Assembly (NCBI GenBank): GCA_002470165.1 | Contig: DKNF01000209.1 | Location: forward strand, 1 to 5,674 | Direction of reading: 5' to 3' | DNA length: 5,674 bases | Source of the DNA: Betaproteobacteria bacterium UBA7395 | GTDB taxonomy: Bacteria > Pseudomonadota > Gammaproteobacteria > Burkholderiales > Rhodocyclaceae | Shown: positions 5,168-5,674 of the stretch, piece after piece | Layout of the letters: each line of letters begins with the position of its first letter | Numbering within the stretch: the first letter of the stretch is position 1 | Notes under the pieces: generated by a model | Database searches by the model: none | The model's input: only the letters and a program-made list of their open reading frames with translations | What the model was told of the DNA's origin: nothing | Program-made: the position numbers and the translations under genes

Positions 5168-5674
5168 TCAACTGCGGATCAGGTGATCGAAAGCACTCAG
5201 CGAAGCCGTTGCACCGGCGCCCATGGCGATGATGATCTGCTTGTACGGCACCGTCGTGCAGTCACCGGCGGCAAACACGCCCGGGACCGAGGTGTGCCCC
5301 TTGGCGTCGATGACGATCTCGCCGAACTTCGACAACTCGACCGTGCCCTTCAACCAGTCGGTATTCGGTAACAGGCCGATCTGGACGAAGATACCTTCGA
5401 GTTCGACGCGCTTTTCCTCACCGCTGACACGATCCTTGTACACCAGCCCGTTGACCTTCTGGCCGTCGCCAGTGACCTCGGTCGTCTGTGCCGACTTGAT
5501 CACGGTGACGTTGGCCAGGCTGTACAGTTTCTTCTGCAGCACGGCGTCGGCGCGCAGGGCATCGCCAAATTCGAGCAGGGTCACGTGGCCGACGATGCCG
5601 GCCAGGTCGATCGCCGCCTCAACGCCGGAGTTGCCGCCGCCGATCACCGCCACGCGCTTGCCCTTGAACAGCGG
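5168..5674 (-). CDS. ahpF: Alkyl hydroperoxide reductase subunit F, C-terminal part (5' partial)
   Basis: These are the last 168 residues of AhpF, the FAD/NADH-dependent disulfide reductase that recharges the peroxiredoxin AhpC; the full protein is about 520 residues. The sequence is very close to enterobacterial AhpF. It has the NADH-binding loop [17 protein letters not shown], the segment [12 protein letters not shown], and the FAD-binding C-terminal motif [19 protein letters not shown]. The frame is open to the right edge and begins PLFKGKR. In AhpF this follows directly after the catalytic CPHCDG, so the redox-active CXXC lies just outside the window, as do the N-terminal thioredoxin-like domains. 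The C-terminus ends at IRS, a few residues shorter than in E. coli. The protein is cytoplasmic. The partner ahpC is expected nearby but is not seen. Confidence 0.95.
   Translation of the reverse strand, partial: PLFKGKRVAVIGGGNSGVEAAIDLAGIVGHVTLLEFGDALRADAVLQKKLYSLANVTVIKSAQTTEVTGDGQKVNGLVYKDRVSGEEKRVELEGIFVQIGLLPNTDWLKGTVELSKFGEIVIDAKGHTSVPGVFAAGDCTTVPYKQIIIAMGAGATASLSAFDHLIRS

Noticed and set aside
1..5674. Search for CRISPR repeats, insertion sequences, tRNA or riboswitches
   Set aside because: I saw no regularly spaced repeats, transposase motifs or cloverleaf pattern. Inverted repeats found are explained by terminators, the FNR-type palindrome or small leader stems.

Overview
The window is a 5.7 kb piece of a GC-rich proteobacterial chromosome. 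The small DUF3460 gene, a family known mainly from Betaproteobacteria, together with the respiratory gene content, suggests a facultatively anaerobic betaproteobacterium, perhaps a Rhodocyclales relative of Dechloromonas, Azonexus or Thauera. The taxonomic placement is inference. I see no mobile element, CRISPR array, tRNA or rRNA.

Layout, left to right. (1) The 3' two thirds of a large fusion protein on the + strand: an NDP-forming acyl-CoA synthetase (ATP-grasp) with a C-terminal GNAT acetyltransferase domain, of the Pat/PatZ protein-acetylase type, cut by the left edge. (2) A strong bidirectional hairpin terminator shared with a convergent 69-residue DUF3460 gene on the - strand. (3) A divergent regulatory region of about 220 bp. 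It holds a near-perfect FNR/Anr-type box placed exactly for class II activation of a perfect TATAAT promoter that faces right. (4) A two-gene + strand operon: an exported octaheme c-type cytochrome of the octaheme tetrathionate reductase (OTR) family with a C-terminal membrane anchor, overlapping by ATGA with a four-helix b-type cytochrome, and closed by a GC-rich intrinsic terminator. (5) On the - strand, a small exported protein of unknown function, then a terminator, then the 3' end of ahpF (alkyl hydroperoxide reductase flavoprotein), cut by the right edge just after its redox CXXC.

How the genes work together. The two cytochromes form a plausible self-contained quinol-oxidising respiratory module. 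The membrane cytochrome b would take electrons from quinol and pass them to the membrane-tethered periplasmic octaheme protein, which would reduce a sulfur or nitrogen oxyanion. The FNR-type promoter architecture predicts that it is switched on without oxygen. The right-hand genes concern peroxide detoxification (ahpF) and an exported protein whose role I cannot name.

The part most worth a second look is the octaheme/cytochrome b operon with its promoter. The family is known but its physiological substrate is poorly defined. This version appears membrane-tethered, whereas the Shewanella enzyme was described as soluble.
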